Below are positions 25,942 to 36,822 of a stretch of DNA of 64,000 bases, piece by piece. Numbering within the stretch: the stretch's first letter is position 1; each line of letters opens with the position of its first letter. Origin of the DNA: Sipunculus nudus (taxonomy: Eukaryota > Annelida > Sipuncula > Golfingiida > Sipunculidae); assembly GCA_026874595.1 (NCBI GenBank), contig CM049307.1:47653678-47717677 (forward strand), in the 5' to 3' direction. The notes below the pieces were generated by a model, which saw only the letters and a list, made by a program, of their open reading frames with translations, did no database searches and was not told the origin of the DNA. The translations under genes and the position numbers were made by a program.

Positions 25942-26162
25942 CAGGGCTCGACATTAACTCATGAATTTTTACTTGCCCTACAAAAATCATTGATTGTATT
26001 TAAGAACACAAACATCCTTTTTCAAGCCTGTGGATAAAGGTTTATGTTGGACCCTCTTGCTCAGTCTGGCAAGTAAGAGGTGACTTATAGTTGCCCTCCC
26101 GCTATTTTCTGGAACTTTCACTTGCCCTGGGCAAGCGGTTAACCATTTATGTCAAGCCCAGG
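25942..26162. mobile_element. hAT-like non-autonomous element, copy 2
   Basis: The left end CAGGGCTCGACATTAACTC matches copy 1 at 22464; the right end is ATGTCAAGCCCAG. The interior has inverted 'acttgccct' and 'ggcaagt' words. About 220 bp. The TSD is not clear. Confidence 0.6.
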
Positions 26163-28553
26163 GGTTTACACAGAGTGGATCATTCCCTAAGCTCAGTTTG
26201 ACCTTTGATCAGCTGAGCATAAATTCCCAGACATTTTCTTCAAAAACATTCAAAATGCAAAGATACCTACAGAAATTTATATACAATTTATATACAAGCA
26301 CAAGGTGATGATGATACCTTTTTAATCTGTCTGACATGTACACTGATGCTTTAATTTACAATCAGCTGAGATGAGAACACATTTAGATATTTACTGTGTA
26401 CGTGTGTAATGCATTTCATTACCAGCACCAAATATGGACTCAAATAGTGAAAACATTATATAGTCAAATCCTTAATCAGCTCCAAAGTTCAGTTCAATGT
26501 TATTAAACATGTAGGAGGTATTGACATAGCAGTATTGCTGTTTGCCAATCATGTATTTACAACAAAATATGCCTAAACTATTTAAACATTAATTTTAGCT
26601 CATTCTCATTAACATATGTCCATTAATTAGTTGTTTTTTGTTTTTTTTTTAATTTGGCATTTACAAAGCCAGTACAGGTTGAGTAGTCTGCATACAGCTG
26701 TCACCTTATATTTATTTAAGGGCATCATAAAGGATTTTTTTTTATATCCATGTACTCCTGGCAAGTAAATGCAGGTGGTATAAAAATTATTAACAATAAA
26801 TACTGGCATCGAAAGAAAACAATATAGATGTCAAACATGCATAGATGGCAAAATACACCGTAATTGTAAGACATATATAAAAAGTATATATAAGAAAACA
26901 CAATCCACTGTTCATTCAAAGCAAGCTATATCATAATTGTGAAATATATAATATATATATATATACACATTTAGATATCAGACACACAGAATCCATTAAC
27001 AAACCTGTGAAGGCAGGTGGTACTATAATTCAACATATATCATTCAAACATTTTCACAAACATTAACTCCTTAAAATACAATATTAAACAACAATGTATG
27101 ATGTGGTTGGCTGCATGAATTCAGCAAGGATCAATTTTCACTTTTCACTGTATTTTGAGGGTTCCATTTTCACTGTTTCACCAAACAGTATCCTACACAG
27201 AGTATATCCAAATCCATACTACATAAAAGAACATATAGTTATTTGATATGCAGATAAAAACGGCCCCAAAGGAACATCAAATGAGTGGAAAATCTTGTTC
27301 ATTATTAGTTGGTAACTGGCATAAAAGGTCTGAAATAATAAATTTTCCAATATTTATCAGTCTTTGATCATGGGTAACATAAAGACCTGTTATTATTCAA
27401 TTAGTATCAGTCTTTAGCAGTTTAACTTCAAAGGCTACAGACATGAATATTGTGCATGAGGCTAAACAGTACAAATTTACACCTGTGTTGGGTCAGGCAC
27501 TTTTTCATGCAAATTATCACAAATTTGAAATGCACATGTATGTATGAACAAAAAGCCAACTGCAATGTGTACTTATTCTGAAGCTTTTTAACTTTTTAAG
27601 CAGTTTATTACCTCTTAATTATGCACCCATTTAATACCATACCTCTTTTATTAGGTAATACAGATCAAGCAGTAAAATCTGCCGATAAGGTACAACAGTG
27701 AAGCCTGTCTGAAAGACCATCTCTCTTATAAGACTACCTGTCTATTAAGACCACCCGTGGGTGATGCAAAAGCAGCCACACTGGTTATAACTGACTTGTC
27801 TCATAAGAACACCTGCCAGTCCCATGGGTGGTCTCTTAACACAGGTTACACTGTATAGGCAAACTCTATGGCTATAACCATTCACCAGTTCACTGATATG
27901 ATACATGGCTATGTACACAGTCAAAAGTTGTATGGGCACTGTCAGACGGTCCTGTTTAGACGTTTATTGTGTTGACAATATTAGACCCTTTTATAAGAAG
28001 TCAATCTGACATTTAAAATAGTCCCCAGCACCATGCAAGACATCAAAAGTTAAATTCACTGGTAAAAAACAAGTGGAACTGGAGCCTAATGCATAATCAT
28101 TTGTAAATAAACTTTATTTCTGTTTTTTTTAATAAGTTTATGAGAGTAAGCTTATTTACATTTCAATAAACAAGAAGAAAATTCAGCTTGGGATTTAATT
28201 ATTGTGTATTATCATATATGCATTGTAAAATGATAAAAGTATCGAGATATGTATCATATTGTGAGACAAATTGTTACAGTCCTTGTACACTGAAAGGCTC
28301 ACAGTAACATAGGCAGCCAATCATCCATGACAGCCAGCAGACATTCTGGCTATTAATGTCTGGTTTTATTACTCAGGGGCGCATGGAGATGTATGGATAG
28401 CTGAGACATTCTCTCAACTTTATCTTGTTAACTGTGGTTGCATTTTTCTTTGTAATGGTTTTAAATTTGTGATATTTGCGAAAAGTAAATTATCACAAAA
28501 AAATAAAACATTTGTGACTAAGACCCACTATAAAAAGCAAGTTGAAAGGAAAA
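26163..28553. other. No gene recognised
   Basis: AT-rich sequence holding the MITE at 27691-27854, an (AT)n run at about 26946-26964, and diverged fragments of the TTCGCGAGG MITE family at about 27108-27190 and 28430-28505. No exon-like ORF. Confidence 0.5.
27691..27854. mobile_element. Small MITE, family with ACAGTG...CACTGT ends (copy 1)
   Basis: Ends CAACAGTGAAGCCTGTCT and ACAGGTTACACTGTATA, interior words GACCACC and CCATGGGTGGTCTCTTAA. About 165 bp, no ORF. Similar ends in several animal MITEs are associated with TA-inserting Tc1/mariner elements. Confidence 0.6.
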
Positions 28554-31124
28554 CAAGGGACCCATGGGTCACGGCGCTCAGCTTAAGTTTGAAATTTTTG
28601 CAAATGCAAAATATTCTATTTTAATGTTTTTCATTTATATAAGCATATGAGAAGCTAAGAGGAAAGAGGCCCTCCTACTTGGTTATAGTGAAGTTCTAAA
28701 TATATGATTGCAAACTAATACTCTGACAAGACTGTCATGAAGAAAAACAGTAATGTTCTGAGATACTGTGATGCATATGAAAAATTTACAGATGGACAGG
28801 CCAGTGGACAGAATGGACTGATACCTTTATTTTACTTTCAAGGGAATAATGCATTTAAGTTTATATATAAGCCTATTATTTAAGCATATCCCCTTTTTAA
28901 TTAAAATAGTTTTTATCTGATTAATTTTTTTTATTTACACGTTTTATAAATTTGTATTAAAAAACACTGAAAATATAAGTTAAAATATTAGAATTCTAAG
29001 TTGCAATCATTATATATCCAGAGTGTAACTCATATTGGGTCATATTATGCATACACATATATTTTTATTTTTTTAAATCACAAATGTTTAAACTGAATTT
29101 AAAAGAAAATAATGCCACAACATGGCATCTACAAGATTATTCCTTGAATCACTATTAAAAAGTTTTGCACATTGGAGTTTTCAGTACATGCTTAATCTTA
29201 TTCACCAAAATAAAATAAAAGATTCAGTAAATTTAGTAGATTAAAAACATCTTTTCAAATAAAGTATATACACTGTTGGTTGAATGAGGGACAAACAATA
29301 TCATTATGCTAATTACAATCTAAGCTATAATTTATAACTGGCATTAATAGTCAATTTCACACCTGGTGAAGTTTTTACTCTTCTCAAGTAAGGAATAACT
29401 TATCTGATGAACATCCACACTTTCATAGCAAAACACCACTTTGTGGACACAATTTAATGTGCACTTTATTCATTGTAACTCTCGTTGTAAATACAAAACC
29501 TAAAATGTAGCATTGCATAGCCAAGAATAAAATGAAATACAGAAAATTATGACATTCTAGTTAATGCACCTTCTGGGGGGGGGGGGGGGGGGGGGGGGAG
29601 TGTGCAGGGCAGAGGGGAAGCCTGCTAGTAGCAGCCAAGCTAAGCCAAGGCAAGCTGCCTGGGGTGGGTTACATAATGCAAGTGAAGGCTGTACTACTAG
29701 GTGGGCTAGATGTAAACAACACTTGACATGGTGTATAAAAACTTGAATAAAAGCTACTCTTTTCAATCAATTCCTTTGAAATTTCAGATTTTAAAAGATT
29801 AAATCCTTATGTATATATGCTGTGAAAATTAAATCAACAGTGCTTACAGGGAAAAAATGTGCCATTGCCAAAGTTGGACAAAATTTAAGGTATTGATTTT
29901 TTAATTATGCTAATAACTTGAAAAATTTGCAAAATTCAGATCTAATTTTGGGTTAACAATTGAATTTTGATTAAATAAAGTTATATTCCTGAAAAAAATT
30001 CTCCAGCTTCAGCAATTCTCATCTTAGGTAAGTAAATATATTTCTTGATTTTTTAAAAAGTGCATTATCTTTGGGCCCATAACTTAAAAAAAATACGCAA
30101 TACTGACATCATTTCTGGCATGTGCATAGCGAATGTATAGAAAAATATCTATATTATATATGATCAAAGTCAGATCAGTGGTTTTGATATTAGGGAGTCT
30201 TAAAGTGTAACAATGGTTTTTTAATGGAAAAATTAAGTTTTTCATTAATATCTCGAAGGAATTAAGTCCTACTGACCAAATTCTTGGCATGATAGGGGAT
30301 TTTGGAGACATCTAACTGTATGCCAAATTTAAGGAACTTAGAGCTGAAGCTCGGGAGCTGATCCAGCTCTAGCAAACTGCATAACACTAGATTAATGTAA
30401 ACAATATGTGACATGGTGCTTGAAAACTTGAATAAAATCTACAGTTTTTGATCAACTGGTTTCAAATTTTTGATGTTAACAGTTGAAATGCTAACATAGA
30501 CATGCTTCGAAAATTAAATTCACAGCAGTTTCAGTAAAAAAACATGCCATGGTCAAAGTTGGGCAAAATTTAAGGTACCAATTTTTTATTTTTGCTAATA
30601 TTTTATAAAATTTAAAAGATTTTGTTCTAATTTTGCGTATACAATTTAATTTTGATTAATAAAAGTTATATTACTGGAAAAAAAGTGCTTAGCTTTAATA
30701 AGTTTTGTGTTAAGTGATCAAATTTCTTTCCTGATTATTTACAAAATGCATTATGTTTGGGCCCATAATTTTTTTAAAATATATAATACAGACCTATTTT
30801 CTGGCATGTACATAGGAACTATATAGAGGATTATTTATGGTAAATTTTAGGAAAAACAGCTGAGTGGTTTTGATATTAGGCAGTCCTGAAGTGTGAAAAT
30901 AGGTTTTTAATAAAAAATTGAGGTTTTTCCTTTATTTCTCAAAGGAACGAAGTTGCAAAGACCCAGTTTTCGGCTTGGTAGACATCTAACATTATGCCAA
31001 ATGTTGGATTCCTTGGTCTTCTGGTTTCAAAACGTGCCACATCTACGGACGGACAGACGGACGGACGGACGACGGACAATGGACCACGACTATAGCTCAG
31101 ATGACTTATAGTCAGCTGAGCTAA
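28554..31124 (+). mobile_element. Long non-coding repeat, copy 1, with head and hairpin tail
   Basis: Starts CAAGGGACCCATGGGTCACG and ends with an (ACGG)n microsatellite (31044-31078) and a near-palindromic hairpin AGCTCAGATGACTTATAGTC...AGCT (31094-31122), then CTAAAA. A G24 run is at 29575-29598. The 3' half contains a tandem duplication of about 690 bp (blocks starting near 29711 and 30398). No protein-coding ORF. The palindromic 5' end, microsatellite and 3' hairpin near CTAA suggest a non-autonomous Helitron/Helentron-like element. This is inference, since no transposase or Rep/helicase is present. Confidence 0.7.
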
Positions 31125-31329
31125 AAAGACTGCTATTATAAGTGATGTCAAATCTTTCAAATTATCTGCCAATTATGAACAGTAATTTCTTCTCTTTAGA
31201 CATTTAAATGGGTACACGTCCAGTCATTACATTTTTGAGCACACAATGTTTCATATACCGGTAAATAATTAATATAATAATGGATATGCTCTGTCTAGAT
31301 GACTGCATGGTGAGCTCATGAAAATGAAA

Positions 31330-31400
31330 ATTTTAAAATGAAAAAAAAACACAAAATTTTAGCCTCACTAATATGAAGCCAAACACAGTATACCATACAT
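31330..31400 (-). mobile_element. Fragment of the TTCGCGAGG-type MITE family
   Basis: Read on the minus strand it gives TACTGTGTTTGGCTTCATAT then 'tagtgaggctaaaattttgtg', matching one terminus of the intact MITE at 14510-14942 with C-to-T type decay of its CpG sites. Confidence 0.6.
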
Positions 31401-31840
31401 ATTGAACTGGAATTTGAAAATTCTTTGTGCCTGGTTTTATCATCTTTCTACTGACATGATTCCACTGATATACTGACTCAATGACGCTCTAATTCTCATG
31501 ATGGAGTCCTCTTTACATACTGAGGCTGGCTTATTTTAGTGACAGCTCAAAATCTGAGATAGTTATGATTTTGACAAAATTCATGAAAGTGCATCCATGC
31601 TTATAATAATAATAATACTTAGCTCACAATACCAATGCAGTTTTTGTGTATTAATGAACAATATCCTGTTCCCAAGACACAAATTCAGTGACCAGAAATC
31701 TATATATCCATGGAGATACAATAAGATGGAGTAATTACTGGCATCAGGGATCGTGTCTGAACTCTGATGTTGCTTTCAATTTTGATAAGAAACCTTGCAC
31801 CTAAGTGTGAAAGCTCTTTGATCTGGCTGGGGTAGATTTA

Positions 31841-32690
31841 ACTAGTGGCCCATAGGCCATGACGCTCAGCTTATTTTGACTGGGTGCTCATGTGTTTTTA
31901 TTAATGTTATATATTGTCTGTGAGAATAGCCTATGGCTAAAGTCAGTGTTGAAAAAATGGACAGAAAATACAAATTTCAGGATTCATAGGAGACCTGCCC
32001 AGGACCTCCCTGGATTTCACAATAGAGGGTTCCAAGGAAAATAGATACAATTTGTACCCTGTCTGTCTGGGTGCTCAAAATCATGTTTCTGGTCTATAGC
32101 TAGCAGTACAATTTCAGGTTTCCAAGGAGAATTGCCAAGGATTACCCTGAATGTCATATTAGAAGAGTCTATGGCTAATGGATACAATTCTTCCCTTGTC
32201 TGTTTGGGTTGCACAAAACCATTTTTCAGCCTATAGGTCACACAATATAGGTCATCATGACCTAATTTCAAGTTTCCAAAGACACTTCACTAGGACCTCC
32301 CTGAATTTTATGTTAAAAGATTCTAGGCCTAATGAATATAATTTGTGCCCTGCCTGGGTGCTTATATGACATCTTTTCTAATATATTGCAAAATATAGGT
32401 CATGGTGACCTAATTTCAATTTTCCAAGGACACTGGCCAAGGATGTCTCAGAATGTTAAATAAGAAGATTCCAGGCCTAACAGATACAATGTGTGCCTTG
32501 ACGGCCTGTCTGGGTGCTTATATGACTTCTTTTCCTAAAGGTCGCAAAATATAGGTCATTTCAGTTTTCCACAGACATTTGCCAAGGATGTCTAAGAATG
32601 TTACTTAAGAAGATTCTAGGCCTTACCAATTCAATTTGTGCCCTGTCAAAATCATGCAATATGGCTGCCAGTCTATAAGGTTTCTATGGT
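31841..32690 (+). repeat. Head-type repeat with degenerate tandem core, about 130-160 bp units
   Basis: Starts ACTAGTGGCCCATAGGCC then ATGACGCTCAGC. From 31980 come five degenerate units, each with 'tttccaagga', 'ccaaggac', 'agaagattctaggcctaa' and 'tttgtgccctg' and starting near 31986, 32113, 32273, 32421 and 32559. A long terminal tail is not clear; 'cttcagctagcttaaaa' at 32750 may be a decayed one. The layout resembles the tandem cores of bivalve pearl elements. Confidence 0.7.
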
Positions 32691-32749
32691 TGGTGACTGT
32701 GTATGAATGTATCTTTTAATTAATGAATGCGCATACATTAAAGTTTAAC

Positions 32750-34469
32750 TTCAGCTAGCTTAAAATTTCATGCAGATCATCCAGCACACCAATGCTTGGG
32801 TTTAACTGCCGCAAGCAGCATCAGACGCAGCAATTGTAATGTCTGACCTTTACAAGGTGTTGTGATAACCACAGACCCTGAGTACAATGGGCCCCCCCCC
32901 CTCCGAGAGTACAACAGGCAGCAGTTTTAAACCTTAAGTGACTGCCAGGCATGTCCCTTTGATGCTGGACCTCCATCCCAGTAGTTACTCCATCTAATTG
33001 TATCTTTATAATATATCTATACATGTGATAATCTTGGTCATACCTGAGATTTAATGAGTTTTTTATGTTTTAATATATTAATATAACAAATTAACATGTC
33101 TGTATCAGTCATCAGCAATTCTGGAATCACAGAGCAATGTTCCACATTCCATTACAATTGTGCTGTTCTGTTACAGAACAAGAATTTACACATTGACAAA
33201 ATATTAATAATGATTCCATGAGTTCTCTTGCAAGTAATTAAAATAATTTTAATTATTTTTCTACAAAATAATGACAACTATGAACTAATAAAAATATGAA
33301 TACTAGCACCCAATGACCTTTAATAAAATCATCATTATATATTACCAGCACATCAAGACCTTTAAATTATCTGTCAGCATTCATAACAATGTTATGGTGG
33401 CATTTAATAAAATTAAGTAAATATACTTTCTTCCACGTGCAGGCCATTTTAAAGCATTATTTTCAATGACCATCATTCAGTGGTGCCAATGACAAAATCT
33501 GATTTGAAATTTGAACTGGAAATTCCTAAATTTCAAAACTGCAGGCATGTTTTCAGCCAACAGCTGAATATACCAGTTCTGATTGTTGGTACTGGAAACA
33601 ACTCGCCTTGAGAATTCTTTTGACAAAGTATGATATCTCCATTAGAAACATTAACCAAACAATTAGTCAAATGTAATCTCTTTAGGATATATGAGAGCCA
33701 ATGATCAAAGGGCAATGGTCTATTTATTACATATCTGTTGCCCTGGTGAGTTGTTATTGTGGCTCTAATCAGAAATCCAAACACAACTAATTACTCTGCA
33801 AACATGGCATGCCCTAGAAGATTAACAGAAGGTTGTGTGATGAAGTCATCTTGGACTTATACTTAATATCACTGGTAGGCATGAAAAATTTGACATCACA
33901 AAAATGACAAAGCTTAAAAATTTAAACAATGAATATTTAATATCCTTGTTAATGAGAAAATTTTACCACGAAAATGATATTTCTTTAAACTTATGAAAAT
34001 ACAACAGCTCTTGCATAACCAAACACAGCATCATTGCTTTGGAAATATTTTCTTTTCTTTTTAATAGTTGTCAAAACAATTCAATAATAGTAACAAAATG
34101 TTATTTAAATCTTAACTGAAAAATCAAATTGTTTCATAAATACATCATTGATTAAGACTAGATACCATACTATTTTCTGCAGTTATATACTCATGAGGCT
34201 ATAACCTAGGATCTACAACATGACAACTACCTAACAGATGTTTGTCTGTAATGAACAACATAGTCTATATGAATAATGATACATGCCACGGCTTGAGGCA
34301 ACCTGAGCACTGGTATCTCTCTTCAAATCGACTCAACATGACGTCTAAAAATAATCCACATCTGTTTACCCCAATGAAACATCGTTAGCTAATCTCAGAC
34401 GGGAAAATTCTGTGGGAAAACATGGCTCTGATAAAACTATAATGAAGCTTTCCCGTGTTGATGGGTCCG
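32750..34469. other. No feature recognised apart from a C-tract
   Basis: AT-rich single-copy-looking sequence. A ten-base C run is at 32892-32901. Nothing on either strand resembles an exon. Confidence 0.5.
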
Positions 34470-34780
34470 GACAGCAACAGGAAAAATGAATGACAGAGGG
34501 AAAGAGGGAGGTTAGTTCCAGAACGGACTCAATCGTACCACAACAGCAGTTGTTTCAATTTCTGCAAAAATATCATACCTACCGAGCCTCGAAGAGCCGC
34601 GATTCGAGCCCTTAGAGCGACTTGGGATACATTTTCACAGCTCCATCAGCTGACGGCTCATGTAGGCCAGTACATTTTCGCCAGAACCTGATCAATGCTG
34701 TGACCCAGGTAAATGCAAGATGGCGAATCAACCTCGTACCCCGTTGGACGCAGAATGCTGGCCAAATACTATATCAAGGG
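34470..34780. promoter_or_regulatory. CpG-richer island: possible promoter or first exon
   Basis: The stretch has a local cluster of CpG in otherwise AT-rich DNA. On the minus strand it ends in a good donor, GGCTCG|GTAGGTAT at 34584/34583. On the plus strand a well-placed ATG (GCAAGATGGCG at about 34717) opens 23 codons (MANQPRTPLDAECWPN...). Either could be a first exon of a gene whose other exons I cannot see. Weak evidence. Confidence 0.3.
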
Positions 34781-35734
34781 ACGTGACTTGAAGTTCTGTT
34801 TGAAATTCTTTTCATAACTGAGATTAAACACATTTGTGTCAATTAATATTCAATTATATATCTCGTTTTAAGGAAGGGTTATTAATTTGTTGTACATTTT
34901 CTTCGCTTCACATTTACCACTGAGGAACGAGGTAAATATCCGGGCTCTTTCCTGAAGGGTCAAAGGTTATAATGCAAAACAAACCACATGCTTGTTTTGT
35001 TTACCTGTTTACATTCAGGATGTCTGCGGTTGACCGCGTCTGGGCCAGAAGTAGATTCCAACCTCACGCTTCAGTATTATCAATAAACAGTATATCTCGC
35101 CTTTTTATTGGGTGAATTCCCCTTATTCCATGAATAGGCCGGCGAATCTTACCAGTTATAGCTTTGCTGATCGGACTAGTATATAAATTGAGATATTTTG
35201 GTTCCGTATAATTCTGATTATAGATAGTAAACCCAGCTGATTAAATCAAATTACCAAAGCACTATGAAAAAGCGTATATGTAATGTTCACAAGTACGAAA
35301 AGATCAATGCGATAAACTGAACACTGATATATTAAGAAAATATTCAATTATTCATTTTCTTTACCGAGACCTAAAACCACACTGATAATTAAAACCATTT
35401 TTTTCCTTGCTTGATCCAATCTTTATAGAATTCCTTGCATGTTTATCTAAATCACCCACATACAGTCCATTGGTTAATTTTATTCGTTTTTTTTTTTTTT
35501 TAAACGGAACAATTAATAAATATAACGTCTTCAGTATAAAAAGGATTGAGATTTGAATTAATTTAAACTTTAAGGGAATGATTGTGACAAAAGAAACAGA
35601 TAGCGTGATATACTGACTGAAATCCAATTTATGTGTGTATTAAACGGAATATTGCATAGTATTAATTCACAAAATGAAAATGACAGACGGAAACACGAAA
35701 TATATCTTACTGAATAATTAACCATGCACGAAAA

Positions 35735-35794
<60 letters not shown>

Positions 35795-36351
35795 GTGAAA
35801 TTCATGTGCATGTAATTTATATCGAAAATGTAAAGAGATCGAGTTCGCGATTTTTCATGATCACTCGTTTTATTAACAGGCTCCAGATGGCAGTGCTGTT
35901 GTTACAGCAAAATCAAACGCGATTTTTAAAATTCCAATATCGCTTAAATACGAAATTTATTAATTTATTATTAAACAGTTTCCCTAAAATACGATATATG
36001 GAAATTTAATATATATTAATTTCCGGGAAAACTTTAATCGTTCAAATTTGAAAAAATAATCTGTAATGTCATCTTCGTATAGCAGCCGGTCACACCTGGT
36101 GTGTACACATGCATATGGCTGTGAAGCCGTTACACAAACAAGCTCCAATCACAATGGCGATTGGTTTGATGACAGGAGTATATAGAGTTAAATACTGCGA
36201 CCATCTGATTCTAACCTGTTTTTACAGTACCGCATTTTTGTGGTTATTTATACATTAATTGAAAAGGCCAATAAATGACGCATCTCACACCAAATTAATT
36301 ATTATCATAAAAAATATGCCTGTATACATGCACAATACTTCCTTAAATTTC
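34781..36351. other. No gene recognised; (AT)n at 35739-35788
   Basis: AT-rich unique sequence with one 50-bp AT microsatellite and a T12 run near 35490. No exon-like ORF or mobile-element terminus was found. Confidence 0.5.
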
Positions 36352-36822
36352 ATTTGCGGATCCAGGGTTTTGTCATACGGGGGCAAAAACACCCGCTTCA
36401 CTCAACAGCTCTATAAATAGGAACATCAAACGTCTCAAGCAAATATAACAAAGTCATGTGTTCAGTTGCTCATATCCTAAATGATGCCAGTTGTAAAGCC
36501 GGGGACACATAAGACCGATTTTGACGTACACAAAATGGGTCTTGTCTGTTGACCTATCCACTGACCAGGAGGTAATTCCACGTTTGCAGCCACTAGATTG
36601 CTTTGAGTTCTCTTAAAAGAAAAATGGTTGAAACGGGGGGGGGGGGGGGGGGGGTATTTGGGGAGAAATGGTTAGGAAGGGGATATATAAAAGTGATCTA
36701 TTATGATATTTATTGATGCAATACCACGTATACTAAGTTTGCAAGATAGCTCCAAAAAAAAAAAAGAAAGCTAAAGGGGGGGGGGGGGACCCTCTGCCCC
36801 CCTCTGGATCCGCCTATATGAT
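36352..36822. repeat. G-rich repeat with GGATCC-containing inverted ends
   Basis: The left part reads 'ttgcggatccagggttttg' and the right part 'ccctctggatccgcctat', an imperfect inverted repeat around an AT-rich interior. Poly-G runs are at 36635-36654 and 36776-36788. This may be a non-autonomous DNA element. No ORF. Confidence 0.45.

Noticed and set aside
29557-29766. Short ORFs with poly-Gly or poly-Pro around the G24 run (also 42419-42832)
   Set aside because: Created by the homopolymer within a repeat; the two repeat copies differ in frame and length of the ORF.
34584-34630. Possible tRNA (text 'gattcgagccc')
   Set aside because: No acceptor stem, D-arm or anticodon arm can be folded around it.
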